From positions 124,001-188,000 of the forward strand of contig NZ_JACHBD010000001.1 of assembly GCF_014200175.1 (NCBI RefSeq): 64,000 nucleotides of DNA, written 5' to 3'. The stretch comes from Rhizobium lentis (lineage in GTDB: Bacteria; Pseudomonadota; Alphaproteobacteria; Rhizobiales; Rhizobiaceae). A program made the translations under genes and the position numbers. The notes under the pieces are model-generated. The model made no database searches, had not been told where the DNA came from, and saw nothing but the letters and a program-made list of their open reading frames with translations. This document shows, piece after piece, positions 28,481 to 38,074 of this stretch (position 1 is the first letter of the stretch; every line of letters begins with the position of its first letter).

Positions 28481-29671
28481 TCAATGCAGCGTCGGCGCCG
28501 CCGATGTGCCGGTCAGCGAGCGGTATTCCCAGGCCGCGACAATGATCAGAACCAGCGTCGCCAGAATGCCCAGCAGATAGATCTCGATGAAGGGTGCTGC
28601 GAAGGTAAGCAGGATCAGGAACACGAGGCCGGCGAGATGCGACAGCGGCAGCTGCCTGCTGGTCGCGCCCTTGAACCAGAGATTGCCGATCAGGAACAGG
28701 CCGGAGCCGCCAAGCACCGCCGCGGCGATGCCGAGATCGCCCACCTCATGCGGATGCGAGAACATGAATTCGACCGCCACCGCATGTACGATGATGCCGG
28801 CAAGGATCGGGATGTGCCCATAGGTGAAGGCCAGCCGCGCCAAAGCTCCCGGCGTCTCCTCATGTTCGATGCGGTGGGCAGCACGACCGTGGCCGAAGCG
28901 GAAATAAAGCCACCACATGGCAACCGTGCCGACGAAGCCGGTGACGAAAACAATGCCCGTCAGCCCCGAAACCGGCAGCTCCGAAAAAGTGCGGCCGGAC
29001 ACGAGGATCGCCTCGCCGAGGCAGATGATGACGAAGAGCGCACAGCGCTCGGCCATATGGGCGCCGGAAACATCCCAGTCGCTGGCCTGTGAGCGGCCGA
29101 GGCCGGGGACCGCAAAACCGGCCGCCGGTCCGGCATATTCGATCGCCAGCGCGATCACCCAGGCGATGAGGCGGGCTTCATGATCGAGGAGCCCGCCGGC
29201 GATCCAGAAGATCCCAGCCACCACAAGCCAGGTGCTGATGCGGATGAAATTCAGCGTGTTGGCGCGGTCGACGCGCGTCATCGCATAGGTCGTAAATAGC
29301 GAGCGGCCGACCTGCATCGCCACATAGGCGCCGGCAAAGAACAGCCCTTTGTCGCCGAATGCTTCGGGAATGGAGGCTGACAGCATCAGCCCCAGCATCA
29401 TCAGCACGACGAGCATGCCGCGCACCGGCATCTTGTCGGGATCGAGCCAGTTCGTCACCCAGGCGGTGAAGATCCACACCCACCAGACGGCAAAGGTCAT
29501 CAGCGCCGCTTCGGCGGCGCCGAGCGGCGTGTAATGGGCGGCAAGCGCATGCGAAAGCTGCGAGATCGAAAAGACGAAGACCAGATCGAAGAAGAGCTCG
29601 AGGAAGGTCACCTTGCTGCCGGCGGCGCTGCCTTTGGCGCGCAGCCAGTTCTTGCTATTCGCTTTCGCCAT
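28481..29671 (-). CDS. Low temperature requirement protein A (LtrA) family membrane protein
   Basis: The 396-residue protein has many membrane helices and the family signature VTFLELFFDLVFVFSISQLS near residue 21. A second conserved block is ERCALFVIICLGEAILVSG near 205. LtrA was named from a cold-sensitive Listeria mutant; its molecular function is unsettled. The gene ends two bases from the marR stop, tail to tail. Confidence 0.88.
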   Translation of the reverse strand: MAKANSKNWLRAKGSAAGSKVTFLELFFDLVFVFSISQLSHALAAHYTPLGAAEAALMTFAVWWVWIFTAWVTNWLDPDKMPVRGMLVVLMMLGLMLSASIPEAFGDKGLFFAGAYVAMQVGRSLFTTYAMTRVDRANTLNFIRISTWLVVAGIFWIAGGLLDHEARLIAWVIALAIEYAGPAAGFAVPGLGRSQASDWDVSGAHMAERCALFVIICLGEAILVSGRTFSELPVSGLTGIVFVTGFVGTVAMWWLYFRFGHGRAAHRIEHEETPGALARLAFTYGHIPILAGIIVHAVAVEFMFSHPHEVGDLGIAAAVLGGSGLFLIGNLWFKGATSRQLPLSHLAGLVFLILLTFAAPFIEIYLLGILATLVLIIVAAWEYRSLTGTSAAPTLH

Positions 29672-29701
29672 AAATTCCCCGACGGCTGGTTATTTTTCAG
29701 T

Positions 29702-30076
29702 TCAGCGCGGCTTTTCCGCCGTGTCGCGGTTCATACCCTTTTCCCTGAGCTCGTCCTCATAGGCCGAAAACAGCTCCGCCCCCCGTTCGCCGAGCTCACG
29801 CAGATAGGTCCAGGTGTAGATGCCGGTATCGTGCATGTCGTCGAATCCAATCCTGACGGCGTAATTGCCGGTCGGCGTCATCGAGATGATTGCCACGTTG
29901 CGCTTGCCCGGCACCGTCACCTTCTGCCCCGGGCCGTGGCCCTGCACCTCGGCCGAGGGCGACAGCACGCGCAGGAGTTCGGCCGACAGGTCGAAGCTCC
30001 GGCCGTCGTCGAAGGTTATCGCCAGCCACTGCCGGTCTTTCGAAACACGAAGTTCGCTCGGCCAGGTATCGCTCAT
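29702..30076 (-). CDS. DUF971 domain protein
   Basis: The 124-residue protein matches the gamma-butyrobetaine-hydroxylase-N-like DUF971: WPSELRVSKDRQWLAITFDDG at the start, LSAELLRVLSPSAEVQGHG, then GNYAVRIGFDDMHDTGIYTWTYLREL. Such domains occur alone or fused to proteins linked with Fe-S or oxygenase chemistry. The ATG at 30076 follows AGAGGTG. It is divergent from moaA. Confidence 0.88.
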   Translation of the reverse strand: MSDTWPSELRVSKDRQWLAITFDDGRSFDLSAELLRVLSPSAEVQGHGPGQKVTVPGKRNVAIISMTPTGNYAVRIGFDDMHDTGIYTWTYLRELGERGAELFSAYEDELREKGMNRDTAEKPR

Positions 30077-30259
30077 CTCTAACACCTCTTTCCCCTGGAG
30101 AAGTAGGCGTTCGCCTGTTTCGTGGCAAGCGCAAATTAGCGTGTGCGAAATCCATTTCCCTTGACGGCGCAATCACATATGCACAAATAGAAACATATCG
30201 CTTGAAAACAGGCAGACGTACGGGTCTGGCGCGTTTCAGATCCGGCTGCGGAGGAAAAG

Positions 30260-31306
30260 GTGAATACGAGAATAGGAACGATAGGCACCGCATCGCCGCT
30301 GGCGGTGGATGCACATCCAATGATCGACCCTTTCGGCCGGGCAGTCACCTATCTCCGCGTCTCCGTCACCGACCGCTGCGATTTCCGCTGCACTTATTGC
30401 ATGGCCGAGAACATGACCTTCCTGCCGAAGAAGGACCTGTTGACGCTGGAAGAACTCGACCGGCTCTGTTGCGCCTTCGTCGCCAAGGGCGTGAGGAAGA
30501 TCAGGCTAACCGGCGGCGAGCCGCTGGTGCGCAAGAACATCATGTATCTGGTCCGCCGGCTCGGCGAGAAGATCGGCTCCGGCCTCGACGAGCTGACCCT
30601 GACCACCAACGGCTCACAGCTGTCGCGCCATGCCGAGGAACTTTATGAGTGCGGCGTGCGCCGCATCAACGTCTCGCTCGATACGCTCCATCCCGACAAG
30701 TTCCGCAAGATCACCCGCTGGGGCGATTTCGCCAAGGTCATGGAAGGTATCGATGCCGCTCAAAAGGCCGGGCTGAAGATCAAGCTCAACGCCGTGGCGC
30801 TGAAGGATTTCAACGATACCGAGATGCCCGATCTCCTGCGCTTCGCCCATGGCCGCGGCATGGATCTGACGGTCATTGAAACCATGCCGATGGGCGAGGT
30901 CGACGAGGACCGTACCGACCAGTACCTGCCGCTCTCCGAGCTGCGCGCCGATCTGGAGAAACAGTTCACGCTGACCGACATCGACTACCAGACCGGCGGC
31001 CCGGCCCGTTACGTCAGGGTCACAGAGACCGGCGGCCGCCTCGGCTTCATCACGCCGATGACCCATAATTTCTGCGAGAGCTGCAACCGTGTGCGCCTGA
31101 CCTGCACCGGCACCCTCTATATGTGCCTGGGCCAGAACGACGCCGCCGATCTGCGCGCCGCACTGCGCGCCACCGAAGACGACGCCCTCCTCCAGGCTGC
31201 CATCGACGAAGCCATCACCCGCAAGCCGAAAGGCCACGACTTCATCATCGACCGGACTCACAATCGACCAGCGGTGGCGCGGCATATGAGTGTTACGGGT
31301 GGGTAA
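30260..31306 (+). CDS. moaA: GTP 3',8-cyclase MoaA
   Basis: This radical-SAM enzyme starts molybdenum-cofactor synthesis from GTP. The N-terminal cluster motif is C40-DFR-C44-TY-C47. The C-terminal cluster motif is [18 protein letters not shown], and the protein ends in the conserved double glycine. The 348-residue length is normal. The GTG start at 30260 follows GAGG. Other cofactor genes, mobA and mobB, lie 12 kb away behind a sugar-catabolism block. Confidence 0.95.
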   Translation: MNTRIGTIGTASPLAVDAHPMIDPFGRAVTYLRVSVTDRCDFRCTYCMAENMTFLPKKDLLTLEELDRLCCAFVAKGVRKIRLTGGEPLVRKNIMYLVRRLGEKIGSGLDELTLTTNGSQLSRHAEELYECGVRRINVSLDTLHPDKFRKITRWGDFAKVMEGIDAAQKAGLKIKLNAVALKDFNDTEMPDLLRFAHGRGMDLTVIETMPMGEVDEDRTDQYLPLSELRADLEKQFTLTDIDYQTGGPARYVRVTETGGRLGFITPMTHNFCESCNRVRLTCTGTLYMCLGQNDAADLRAALRATEDDALLQAAIDEAITRKPKGHDFIIDRTHNRPAVARHMSVTGG

Positions 31307-31536
31307 GGCCCGATCCCCCAAGCGGGAGCGATTGATCCAGTAAATCGATCGCAGGGCCCAACGCCCTGAGCCCAAGCGAAGGGCCGGAATATGGCGTGGC
31401 AAATTCCAGAAGTATCCAGGAGTGTCAGCAACGCCCGCGAGAGCCTCGCGCCACGACGGTCAGCCTTTATCGTGAGGCGCGTAGCCCATCGGGCGGAGCC
31501 TCGAAGGAAGAGGCGGGCACTCCACCACCCGCGCCG

Positions 31537-32487
31537 TCAGTCGATCAACCGCTGCGCGGTAAACTTGTCCGTTACAAGCATGTCGATAACCCCAACGCGG
31601 AGCGCGCCCGCGATGGCGTCGGTCTTTTTGGCACCGCCAGCAAGGGCGATGACCCGGTCCACCCGTTCCAGATCCTCGAGTGGAAGCCCAATGACGCGGT
31701 CGTCCAGTGGTGTCTTGACCGGCTTGCCGTTCTTGTCGAAGAAACGAAGCGAGATATCGCCGACGGCTCCTGCTTCCGCGAGATCGGAGAGTTCGCGGGA
31801 CGAAAAGATGTTGCCGGACCGCGCGAGAAGTTCGGACGGTTCGACGGCTCCGATTCCGACGATCGCAAGCGTTATGCTGCCAAAGAGATCCATCGTCTCC
31901 CGGACGAAGGGGTCGGCCTGCATCAGAAGTTTTGCCTCTCTGGATGTCGTAACGCCCTGCACAGGCAGCAGTTTCGGCTCGGCGCCGGTCAGCCGCGCAA
32001 GCCGCGTGGTCAGCTGCGTCGCATGCGTCTGCACGGAAGGATCGCCCATGCCTCCCAAGGTCTGGACGACGTACTTCGCCTGAGCGCTCTTCTGGGGATG
32101 AATGTTCTCGACCATCTTGAAGATGGTCTGGCTCCAACTCGAAACGCCGATGATCTCCCCCGGCGCAAGCGTCACCTCCAGGAGATGCGCCGCCGCCTCG
32201 CCGATACGGGCCATGATGGCTCCGTCCCGATCTTCCGTGCATTCGACGACGATTGCCTCCGGCAGATGGTATTTTTCGCGAAGCACGCTCTCGAGTTCGC
32301 TGTAGGTGCCGACGGGAGGGATCACGCTGGTTCGTACGATATCTTCCGCCTCGGCACGCTTCAGCATACGCGACACCGTCGCCTGCGACAGGCGAAGGTG
32401 TTGCGCGATCTCCGCCTGCCGCCGCCCCTCGATGTGGTACATCTGGGCGACCCTTGAAATGAGGCGGAGTTCGTTGAGGCGAGTCAT
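31537..32487 (-). CDS. SorC/DeoR-type sugar-responsive transcriptional regulator
   Basis: The 316-residue protein has an N-terminal helix-turn-helix (YHIEGRRQAEIAQHLRLSQATVSRMLKRA, residues 17-45) and a C-terminal sugar-binding domain typical of SorC proteins (GIGAVEPSELLARSGNIFS, GDISLRFFDKNG, VIALAGGAKKTDAIAGALRVG). The likely effector is a sugar phosphate made by the neighbouring kinase. It is the last gene of the minus-strand operon. It also has its own palindrome just upstream, so it may autoregulate. Confidence 0.9.
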   Translation of the reverse strand: MTRLNELRLISRVAQMYHIEGRRQAEIAQHLRLSQATVSRMLKRAEAEDIVRTSVIPPVGTYSELESVLREKYHLPEAIVVECTEDRDGAIMARIGEAAAHLLEVTLAPGEIIGVSSWSQTIFKMVENIHPQKSAQAKYVVQTLGGMGDPSVQTHATQLTTRLARLTGAEPKLLPVQGVTTSREAKLLMQADPFVRETMDLFGSITLAIVGIGAVEPSELLARSGNIFSSRELSDLAEAGAVGDISLRFFDKNGKPVKTPLDDRVIGLPLEDLERVDRVIALAGGAKKTDAIAGALRVGVIDMLVTDKFTAQRLID

Positions 32488-32500
32488 CGCTGGTCCCAGT

Positions 32501-32516
32501 GTGAATTTTTATTCAC
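32501..32516. promoter_or_regulatory. Candidate SorC operator between kinase and regulator genes
   Basis: GTGAAT-TTTT-ATTCAC is a perfect 6-bp palindrome. It spans the kinase stop codon and lies 14 bases before the regulator start. Similar units occur at the divergent promoter near 35.83 and 35.96 kb. Confidence 0.55.
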
Positions 32517-33975
32517 CTTTAGCCTGTGTTTTGCAGGACGTCGAGCGGGCAAGCGCATCATTCCAGATCTCGAGAAGTGCTGCTCGATCCACGGGTTGCG
32601 GCTCAATGATTTGGGAGTTCCGCGGCAGCTCCGAGACAATATGGAGATCGCTCCACAAGCCGAGTGACAGCCCCGCCAGATAGGCGGCGCCAAGAGCCGA
32701 GGCCTCGGGTGCTTCGCATTGGATGACGGGATGGTCGATCAGGTTCGAGACGCACTGCATCAGGAAACGGTTTTGGCTCGGCCCGCCGTCCACATAGAGC
32801 GCGCCGAGCTCGCCGCCGCTCTGTGCCCGCATGGCCGCGATCACATCGTGCACCTGGAAAGCGATCGAATCGGTTACCGACCGCGCCATCTGCGCGCGTG
32901 TCGTATTGAAGTTGATCTGGGAGAACAGGGCACGAGCGTCGGAATTCCAGTAAGGCGCACCGAGCCCCACGAACGCCGGCACGAAGCCGGGCGCGCCCGG
33001 CTCGGCGCTCGTCGCAAGTTCGACAAGGGCGGCTACGTCAGCCAGGCCGAGAATGTCAACCATCCAGGGAAGGCTGGCGGCGCAAACGAGAATATTGCCC
33101 TCAAACGCAAAAGTCGGTTTTCCCCCGATACGCCATGCGACGGTAGTTGTGATGCCGTTGCGCGGGGCAATGAATCGCGGCAGCGTCGTCATGACCGAAG
33201 AACCGGTTCCGAAGGTCACCTTGCCGTCGCCCGGCTTGAATGCTCCATGGCCGAACAGGGCCGCGTGGCTGTCCCCAATCGCGGCCATGATCGGCGTGCC
33301 ATCCGGCACCCCTGGTAATCCTTGCGTTCTGCCGAAATCGGCTGAGCTGTCGAGCACCTCGGGCAGGAGCCCGATATCGACGCCGAAGATCTCGCCGAGT
33401 TCCTCGCTCCATCTCTGTTCGTTGAGATCGAACAACTGGCTCCTTGCGGCATTCGAAGCGTCGCAGACATGCCGGCGACCACCCGTCAGGCAGTGAATGA
33501 GCCAACTGTCGACCGTTCCCAGCCGTACCGATCGCCCGGCCGAAATCCGGTCGAGCAGCCATCGGAATTTCGAACCCGGGAACATCGGATCCAGAGGCAG
33601 GCCGGTCAGCGCCTGCACACGATCGAGGCGGCCTTCGGTAATCAGACGTTCGCAATCCTGCGCCGTTCGACGGCACTGCCAGCTGACCACCGGTCCGAGC
33701 GCGTCTCCGGTTTCCGCGTCCCAGGCGGTAACGGACTCGCGCTGGTTGGAAATGGCTACGGCCTCGATCGTCACATCGGGGCCGGTCTTCAGGCAGGCGT
33801 CGACCGCTTCGCAGACCGAGGCGTACAGCCGGCGTGGATCTTGTTCGACCCACCCCTCCCGCGGATAGGAGATGCCGACAGGAGACGAACCTCTGCCGAT
33901 GATTTCCCCCGTCTCGGAAACGAGAACTGCCTTTGAATTGGTCGTGCCCTGGTCGATTGCCAGAATTGCCCGCAT
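32509..33975 (-). CDS. FGGY-family carbohydrate kinase
   Basis: This 488-residue kinase has the phosphate-1 loop AIDQGTTNSKAVLVS at the start and GTGSSVM as phosphate-2 near residue 255. The adenosine-site region is GLGAPYW and VDGGPSQNRFLMQ. The sequence is nearer to glycerol-kinase-like members than to classic xylulokinase, which begins with GIDLGT. In context it should phosphorylate the ketose produced or imported by this locus; apulose kinase (ApsK) is one candidate. The ATG at 33975 follows GGAGGATAG. Confidence 0.85.
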   Translation of the reverse strand: MRAILAIDQGTTNSKAVLVSETGEIIGRGSSPVGISYPREGWVEQDPRRLYASVCEAVDACLKTGPDVTIEAVAISNQRESVTAWDAETGDALGPVVSWQCRRTAQDCERLITEGRLDRVQALTGLPLDPMFPGSKFRWLLDRISAGRSVRLGTVDSWLIHCLTGGRRHVCDASNAARSQLFDLNEQRWSEELGEIFGVDIGLLPEVLDSSADFGRTQGLPGVPDGTPIMAAIGDSHAALFGHGAFKPGDGKVTFGTGSSVMTTLPRFIAPRNGITTTVAWRIGGKPTFAFEGNILVCAASLPWMVDILGLADVAALVELATSAEPGAPGFVPAFVGLGAPYWNSDARALFSQINFNTTRAQMARSVTDSIAFQVHDVIAAMRAQSGGELGALYVDGGPSQNRFLMQCVSNLIDHPVIQCEAPEASALGAAYLAGLSLGLWSDLHIVSELPRNSQIIEPQPVDRAALLEIWNDALARSTSCKTQAKGE

Positions 33976-34040
33976 TCTATCCTCCACAGATCAGGCGGTA
34001 GCCGCGGCGGCAAAATACGCCCCGGCCGTTCCATCCCCAG

Positions 34041-34997
34041 TTACTTGCGCTTGATCAGCGCCTGTGCAGCTTCGGCGATTGCGGACGGCGACATTCCGTA
34101 TTCGTCGAGCAGAAACTCTGCCGAACCGGTCGGGGCATAGACGCCGGGAACGCCGAGACGCTTCATCGGAACTGGAGCATAATCGACCACCACTTCGGCC
34201 ACCGCGGAGCCGAGCCCGCCAAAGATCGAATGCTCTTCGGCCGTAACGATCGCGCCGGTTTCCCTCGCCGCGGCGATGATGGCCTCCTCGTCGATCGGAC
34301 GAACCGTTGCGAGGTTGAGCACCCTGGCATCGATACCGCGGTCGGCGAGAATCTCGGCAGCCTTCACAATGCGATGGGTTAGGGTGCCGTTGGCGATCAG
34401 GGTGACGTCGGAACCCTGGCGAAGGAGATTCGCCTTGCCGAGTTCGAACCTATGCCCCTCCGGAAGAAGGTCGGGCACTCCGACCCGCGACAGACGCAGG
34501 AAGCAGGGCCCGCTGTAGGTCGCCGCCCAGGCAACGGCAGCAGCGGTTTCGATCCGGTCGCAGGGCGCGATGACCGGGAGATTGGGCAAGACGCGCGTCC
34601 AGGCAAAGTCTTCGATCGAATGATGAGTCGGACCGAGTTCGCCATATGCCATTCCGGACGAAATGCCCACCAGTTTGACGTTTGCGTTCGAGTAGGAAAT
34701 GTCTGCCTTGATCTGCTCCAGCGACCGCCCCGTGAGAAACGGAGCAGCGCCGCACACGAAGGGCAGCCGCCCGCCATTGGCGAGCCCTGCTCCGACGCCG
34801 ACCATGTTCTGCTCCGCGATGCCGACATTGACGAGGCGTTCCGGAAACCTCGACTTGAAGCCGCCGAGCTTGGAGGAACCGACGGAATCATTGCAGACGG
34901 CAACGATCGTTTCGTCTTCAGCTGCCAGCCGCTCGAGCGTAGAGGCGAATGCATCGCGGCAATCGTGAAGCTTGGGTGGGTTTACTGGCGCGTTCAT
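34041..34997 (-). CDS. Split transketolase, C-terminal (pyrimidine-binding) subunit
   Basis: The 318-residue subunit has the second thiamine-diphosphate domain with the catalytic Glu in VNVGIAEQNMVGVGAGLA (near residue 62), followed by the transketolase C-terminal domain. Conserved blocks include YGELGPTHHSIEDFAWTRVLPNLPV and VTAEEHSIFGGLGSAVAE. It pairs with the product of the preceding gene, whose stop overlaps this start as TAATG. Split transketolases are typical of dedicated sugar pathways, for example the apulose-4-phosphate enzyme. Confidence 0.88.
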   Translation of the reverse strand: MNAPVNPPKLHDCRDAFASTLERLAAEDETIVAVCNDSVGSSKLGGFKSRFPERLVNVGIAEQNMVGVGAGLANGGRLPFVCGAAPFLTGRSLEQIKADISYSNANVKLVGISSGMAYGELGPTHHSIEDFAWTRVLPNLPVIAPCDRIETAAAVAWAATYSGPCFLRLSRVGVPDLLPEGHRFELGKANLLRQGSDVTLIANGTLTHRIVKAAEILADRGIDARVLNLATVRPIDEEAIIAAARETGAIVTAEEHSIFGGLGSAVAEVVVDYAPVPMKRLGVPGVYAPTGSAEFLLDEYGMSPSAIAEAAQALIKRK

Positions 34998-35806
34998 TAC
35001 AGTGCCTCCGACAATTCTGCCAATGCGATTTCGTATTGTTCCCTACTCGGCACCTTATGGTGCCACTCGACCCGGTCCTGCATGAAGGAGATTCCGTGGC
35101 CCTTGTTGGTGTGGGCGACGATGCAGTGCGGTCCTGAACCCCGGTGTTCGAGAGCCGGAACGATTTCGCCCATATTGTTGCCGTCGATCTCGGTGACTTC
35201 CCAGCCGAAGGCTTCGAGCTTCGGACGAAGCGGAGCGAGATCGTTGGTCTCGGCAAGCGCGGCGCCCTGCTGGAACCTGTTGTGATCGATGATCAAGGTC
35301 AGGTTCTCGAGCTTGAACTGGGCTGCCGCCATGATCGCTTCCCAGTTGGAGCCCTCTTGCATCTCGCCGTCGCCGGTGACGACGTAGGTGTGATATCTAG
35401 CGCCCGAGAGTTTAGCGGCTTTCGCCATTCCGACTGCAACCGGAAGACCGTGGCCGAGCGGCCCGGTATTCGTTTCGACGCCGGGAACCTTATTGCAATT
35501 CGGATGCCCGTTCAGCCTCGAATGCGGCTGCAAAAAGGTGGAAATCTCCTCCTCCGGGATGAAGCCGCGTTTTGCGAGCGTCACATAGAGAGCGCAAGCC
35601 GTATGTCCCTTTGAAAGAACGAACCTGTCGCGGTCGGGATGCTTCGGCTGGTCCGGCCAGACATTCAGCACACGAAAATAGAGCGCGGTCAAAATGTCGA
35701 TGACCGACATCTCCCCGCCGATATGGCCGGCGCCCGCTTCAAAGACCGCCTGGAGATCGCGCAATCGGATTTCGCGGGCGATGCGCTCAAGTTCTGTCGA
35801 ATCCAT
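34997..35806 (-). CDS. Split transketolase, N-terminal (ThDP-binding) subunit
   Basis: The 269-residue subunit carries the diphosphate-binding half: GHIGGEMSVIDILTALYF near residue 27, SKGHTACALY near 66, GPLGHGLPVAVGMA near 110, and GDGEMQEGSNWEA...IIDHN, the GDG-N magnesium/ThDP motif. The ATG at 35806 follows AGAGG; the in-frame upstream ATG at 35824 lacks a site. It is the first gene of the minus-strand operon, facing the ABC importer operon across a 213-base promoter region. Confidence 0.88.
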   Translation of the reverse strand: MDSTELERIAREIRLRDLQAVFEAGAGHIGGEMSVIDILTALYFRVLNVWPDQPKHPDRDRFVLSKGHTACALYVTLAKRGFIPEEEISTFLQPHSRLNGHPNCNKVPGVETNTGPLGHGLPVAVGMAKAAKLSGARYHTYVVTGDGEMQEGSNWEAIMAAAQFKLENLTLIIDHNRFQQGAALAETNDLAPLRPKLEAFGWEVTEIDGNNMGEIVPALEHRGSGPHCIVAHTNKGHGISFMQDRVEWHHKVPSREQYEIALAELSEAL

Positions 35807-35828
35807 GGGTTCCTCTTGGTGCATAAAT

Positions 35829-35975
35829 ATTCACTACTCAATATTCTTGCACAATACGCCGATTAGTCAAGCCTTTAGACGCGAAGCCCGGCGACGCCGT
35901 GTTTGAACAAATCCTGTTGACAGACGAAAAGCAAGTTGTTAATGAATTTTCCAGCAATAGTGAATAATTATTCTT
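35829..35975. promoter_or_regulatory. Divergent promoter region with SorC-like operator sites
   Basis: A site GTGAAT-AATT-ATTC lies at 35960-35973 and a half-site ATTCAC (GTGAAT on the minus strand) at 35829-35834. Both share the GTGAAT arm of the palindrome at 32501-32516. Related TTCTTGC...ACAA strings follow each. The region is A+T-rich and separates the transketolase and importer operons. Confidence 0.5.
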
Positions 35976-36019
35976 GCTTGCACAAATATCGGATACAAGC
36001 CTAGGCATAGGGAGGAGCA

Positions 36020-37000
36020 ATGGTGGCGCTCGATATCAATGAACAAAGGCTTTCGTCCGGCGCTTGGCTCGGTAAGCTCAAGGGAGCCACCGGTCCGCTC
36101 GTGGGATTGCTCGCGCTGTGCATCTTTCTGAGCTTCAGCACAGACACGTTTCTTTCGGTTCGAAACGGTCTCAATATCCTCGACCAGATCACCGTCCTCG
36201 GCATCATGGCGGTTGGAATGACGTTCGTCATCCTGATCGGCGGCATCGATCTCTCCGTTGGCTCCGCACTCGCCCTGGCGATGATGGTCATGGGCTGGAC
36301 GGCCAACGTCGCCGGTCTGCCGCTGCCCGTGGGGATCGCCTTTGCCCTGATCGCTTCGGCTATTTCAGGCCTTATCGTCGGGCTTCTGGTGACGCAGTTC
36401 AGGGTTCCAGCCTTCATCGCCACGCTTGCGATGATGTCGGCGGCGCGCGGCGTTGCGAACATGATCACCGACGGCCAGCAGATCGTCGGCTTTCCCGACT
36501 GGTTCATGATGCTGGCGATCGATCGTCATTTCGGCGTCATGACTGCCACGGTCTTCCTCATGCTCGCGGTCGTTCTTGCGGCATGGCTCTTCCTGCACTT
36601 CCGCTCCGAAGGCCGCATGCTCTATGCGGTGGGCGGCAACGCCGAAGTCGCGCGCCTGGCAGGCATCAACGTTCCGCTGGTGACCATAGCCGTCTATGTC
36701 GTGAGCGCCGTCCTTGCCGGGCTCGCAGGCATCGTGCTCGCCGCCCGCCTGGATTCCGTCCAGCCCTCCAGCGGCCTGGGTTATGAGCTGGACACCATCG
36801 CCGCGGTCGTTATCGGCGGCACGTCGCTCTCCGGCGGCGCGGGCGGCATCGGGGGAACGCTGATCGGTGTGCTGATCATCGGCGTGCTTCGCAACGGCCT
36901 CAACCTTCTCAACGTCTCGCCCTTCCTGCAGCAGGTGATCATCGGGATCGTCATCGTGCTCGCGGTCGGCGCAGAGACCATTCGTCGGCGTCGCGCCTGA
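36020..37000 (+). CDS. Ribose-type sugar ABC transporter permease
   Basis: The 326-residue inner-membrane protein is of the RbsC family, with the signature VGMTFVILIGGIDLSVGSALAL near residue 64 and AVVIGGTSLSGGAGGIGGTL near 265. About eight to ten membrane helices are visible. It leads the plus-strand operon, an unusual order because binding protein or ATPase genes are usually first. GGGAGGAGC precedes the ATG. Confidence 0.92.
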   Translation: MVALDINEQRLSSGAWLGKLKGATGPLVGLLALCIFLSFSTDTFLSVRNGLNILDQITVLGIMAVGMTFVILIGGIDLSVGSALALAMMVMGWTANVAGLPLPVGIAFALIASAISGLIVGLLVTQFRVPAFIATLAMMSAARGVANMITDGQQIVGFPDWFMMLAIDRHFGVMTATVFLMLAVVLAAWLFLHFRSEGRMLYAVGGNAEVARLAGINVPLVTIAVYVVSAVLAGLAGIVLAARLDSVQPSSGLGYELDTIAAVVIGGTSLSGGAGGIGGTLIGVLIIGVLRNGLNLLNVSPFLQQVIIGIVIVLAVGAETIRRRRA

Positions 37001-37116
37001 CGCGCATGCTCCGCCGCGTTGGCGGACACGGAATTCCGTCCCGGAAATTCGGGGCGGATCAATAACCCCAGGGGGAGGACATACCCTAGGGTCCATCAAA
37101 CAACGGAGGAACTTCA

Positions 37117-38046
37117 ATGAAAATTGCGCGCACCATGCTCGCGTCCGCTGCACTGCTCGGTCTCATGCTCGGTCCCGTACACGCGGCGGAACTGAAGAAG
37201 CTTGGCCTAGCCGTTGCCAACCTTCAGGCAAACTTCTTCAACCAAATCAAGCAATCGGTCGAGGCCGAAGCCAAGAAGCGCGGCATCGAAGTCATCACGG
37301 TCGACGCGAAGGGCGACGGGCCGACGCAGGTCAACCAGATCCAGGATCTTCTGACCCAGAAGATCGACGCGCTGATCTACATTCCGGCAGGTGCGGCAGC
37401 GGCGACCGTTCCGGTCAAGCTGGCGAAGAACGCCGGCATTCCGGTCGTCAACGTCGACCGCAACGCCGAGGGCGCGCCGGGCGATACTTTCCTTGCAACG
37501 GATTCCGTCGCATCGGCCAAGGCAGTGTGCGACTACATTCTGAAGGAAGCCGGCGGCAAGGGTAAGATGGTCATCATCCATGGCCAGAAAGGCACCACCC
37601 CGGAAGTCGATCGCTCGAAGGGCTGCGGTGAATCGCTCAAGGCCTATCCTGATGTGAAGGTTGTCGCCGAGCAATATTCGAACATCTGGAGCCAGGACGA
37701 AGGCTTCCAGATCATGCAGAATATGCTGCAGGCAAACCCCGACGTCTCGATCGTCTTCGCACAGGCCGATGGCCTCGCGCTTGGCGCCGCTCAGGCGATC
37801 AAGGTCGCAAATCCCTCGCAGAAGATCGTGGTCGGCGGCTTCGATGGGGATACCGCGGCTCTTGAAGCGCTCAGCAAGGGCGTCTTCAACGTGACGGCGA
37901 CGCAGCAGACGCAGAAAATGGGCCGCGATGCAGTCGAAAACGCCGCCAAGCTTGTCGCCGGTGAAAAAGTACCGCCGGTACAGCTCTTGGATGCCACGCT
38001 GACAACCAAGGAAAACGTCGCAGGCTTCATCGCCAACCATCCGTAA
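37117..38046 (+). CDS. Sugar ABC transporter periplasmic binding protein (RbsB-like)
   Basis: The 309-residue protein has a signal peptide (residues 1-23, ending VHA) and the type I periplasmic binding fold. Visible segments are NFFNQIKQSVEAEAKKRGIEV, IYIPAGAAAATVPVKLAKNAGIPVVNVDRN and VGGFDGDTAALEAL. The intergenic stretch 37001-37116 has several small stem-loops (for example CCGCC-GCGTT-GGCGG), which may set a higher level of this gene than of the permease. Confidence 0.92.
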   Translation: MKIARTMLASAALLGLMLGPVHAAELKKLGLAVANLQANFFNQIKQSVEAEAKKRGIEVITVDAKGDGPTQVNQIQDLLTQKIDALIYIPAGAAAATVPVKLAKNAGIPVVNVDRNAEGAPGDTFLATDSVASAKAVCDYILKEAGGKGKMVIIHGQKGTTPEVDRSKGCGESLKAYPDVKVVAEQYSNIWSQDEGFQIMQNMLQANPDVSIVFAQADGLALGAAQAIKVANPSQKIVVGGFDGDTAALEALSKGVFNVTATQQTQKMGRDAVENAAKLVAGEKVPPVQLLDATLTTKENVAGFIANHP

Positions 38047-38074
38047 TGATGTCGAGGTCTTGAGGAGGTGTGTC

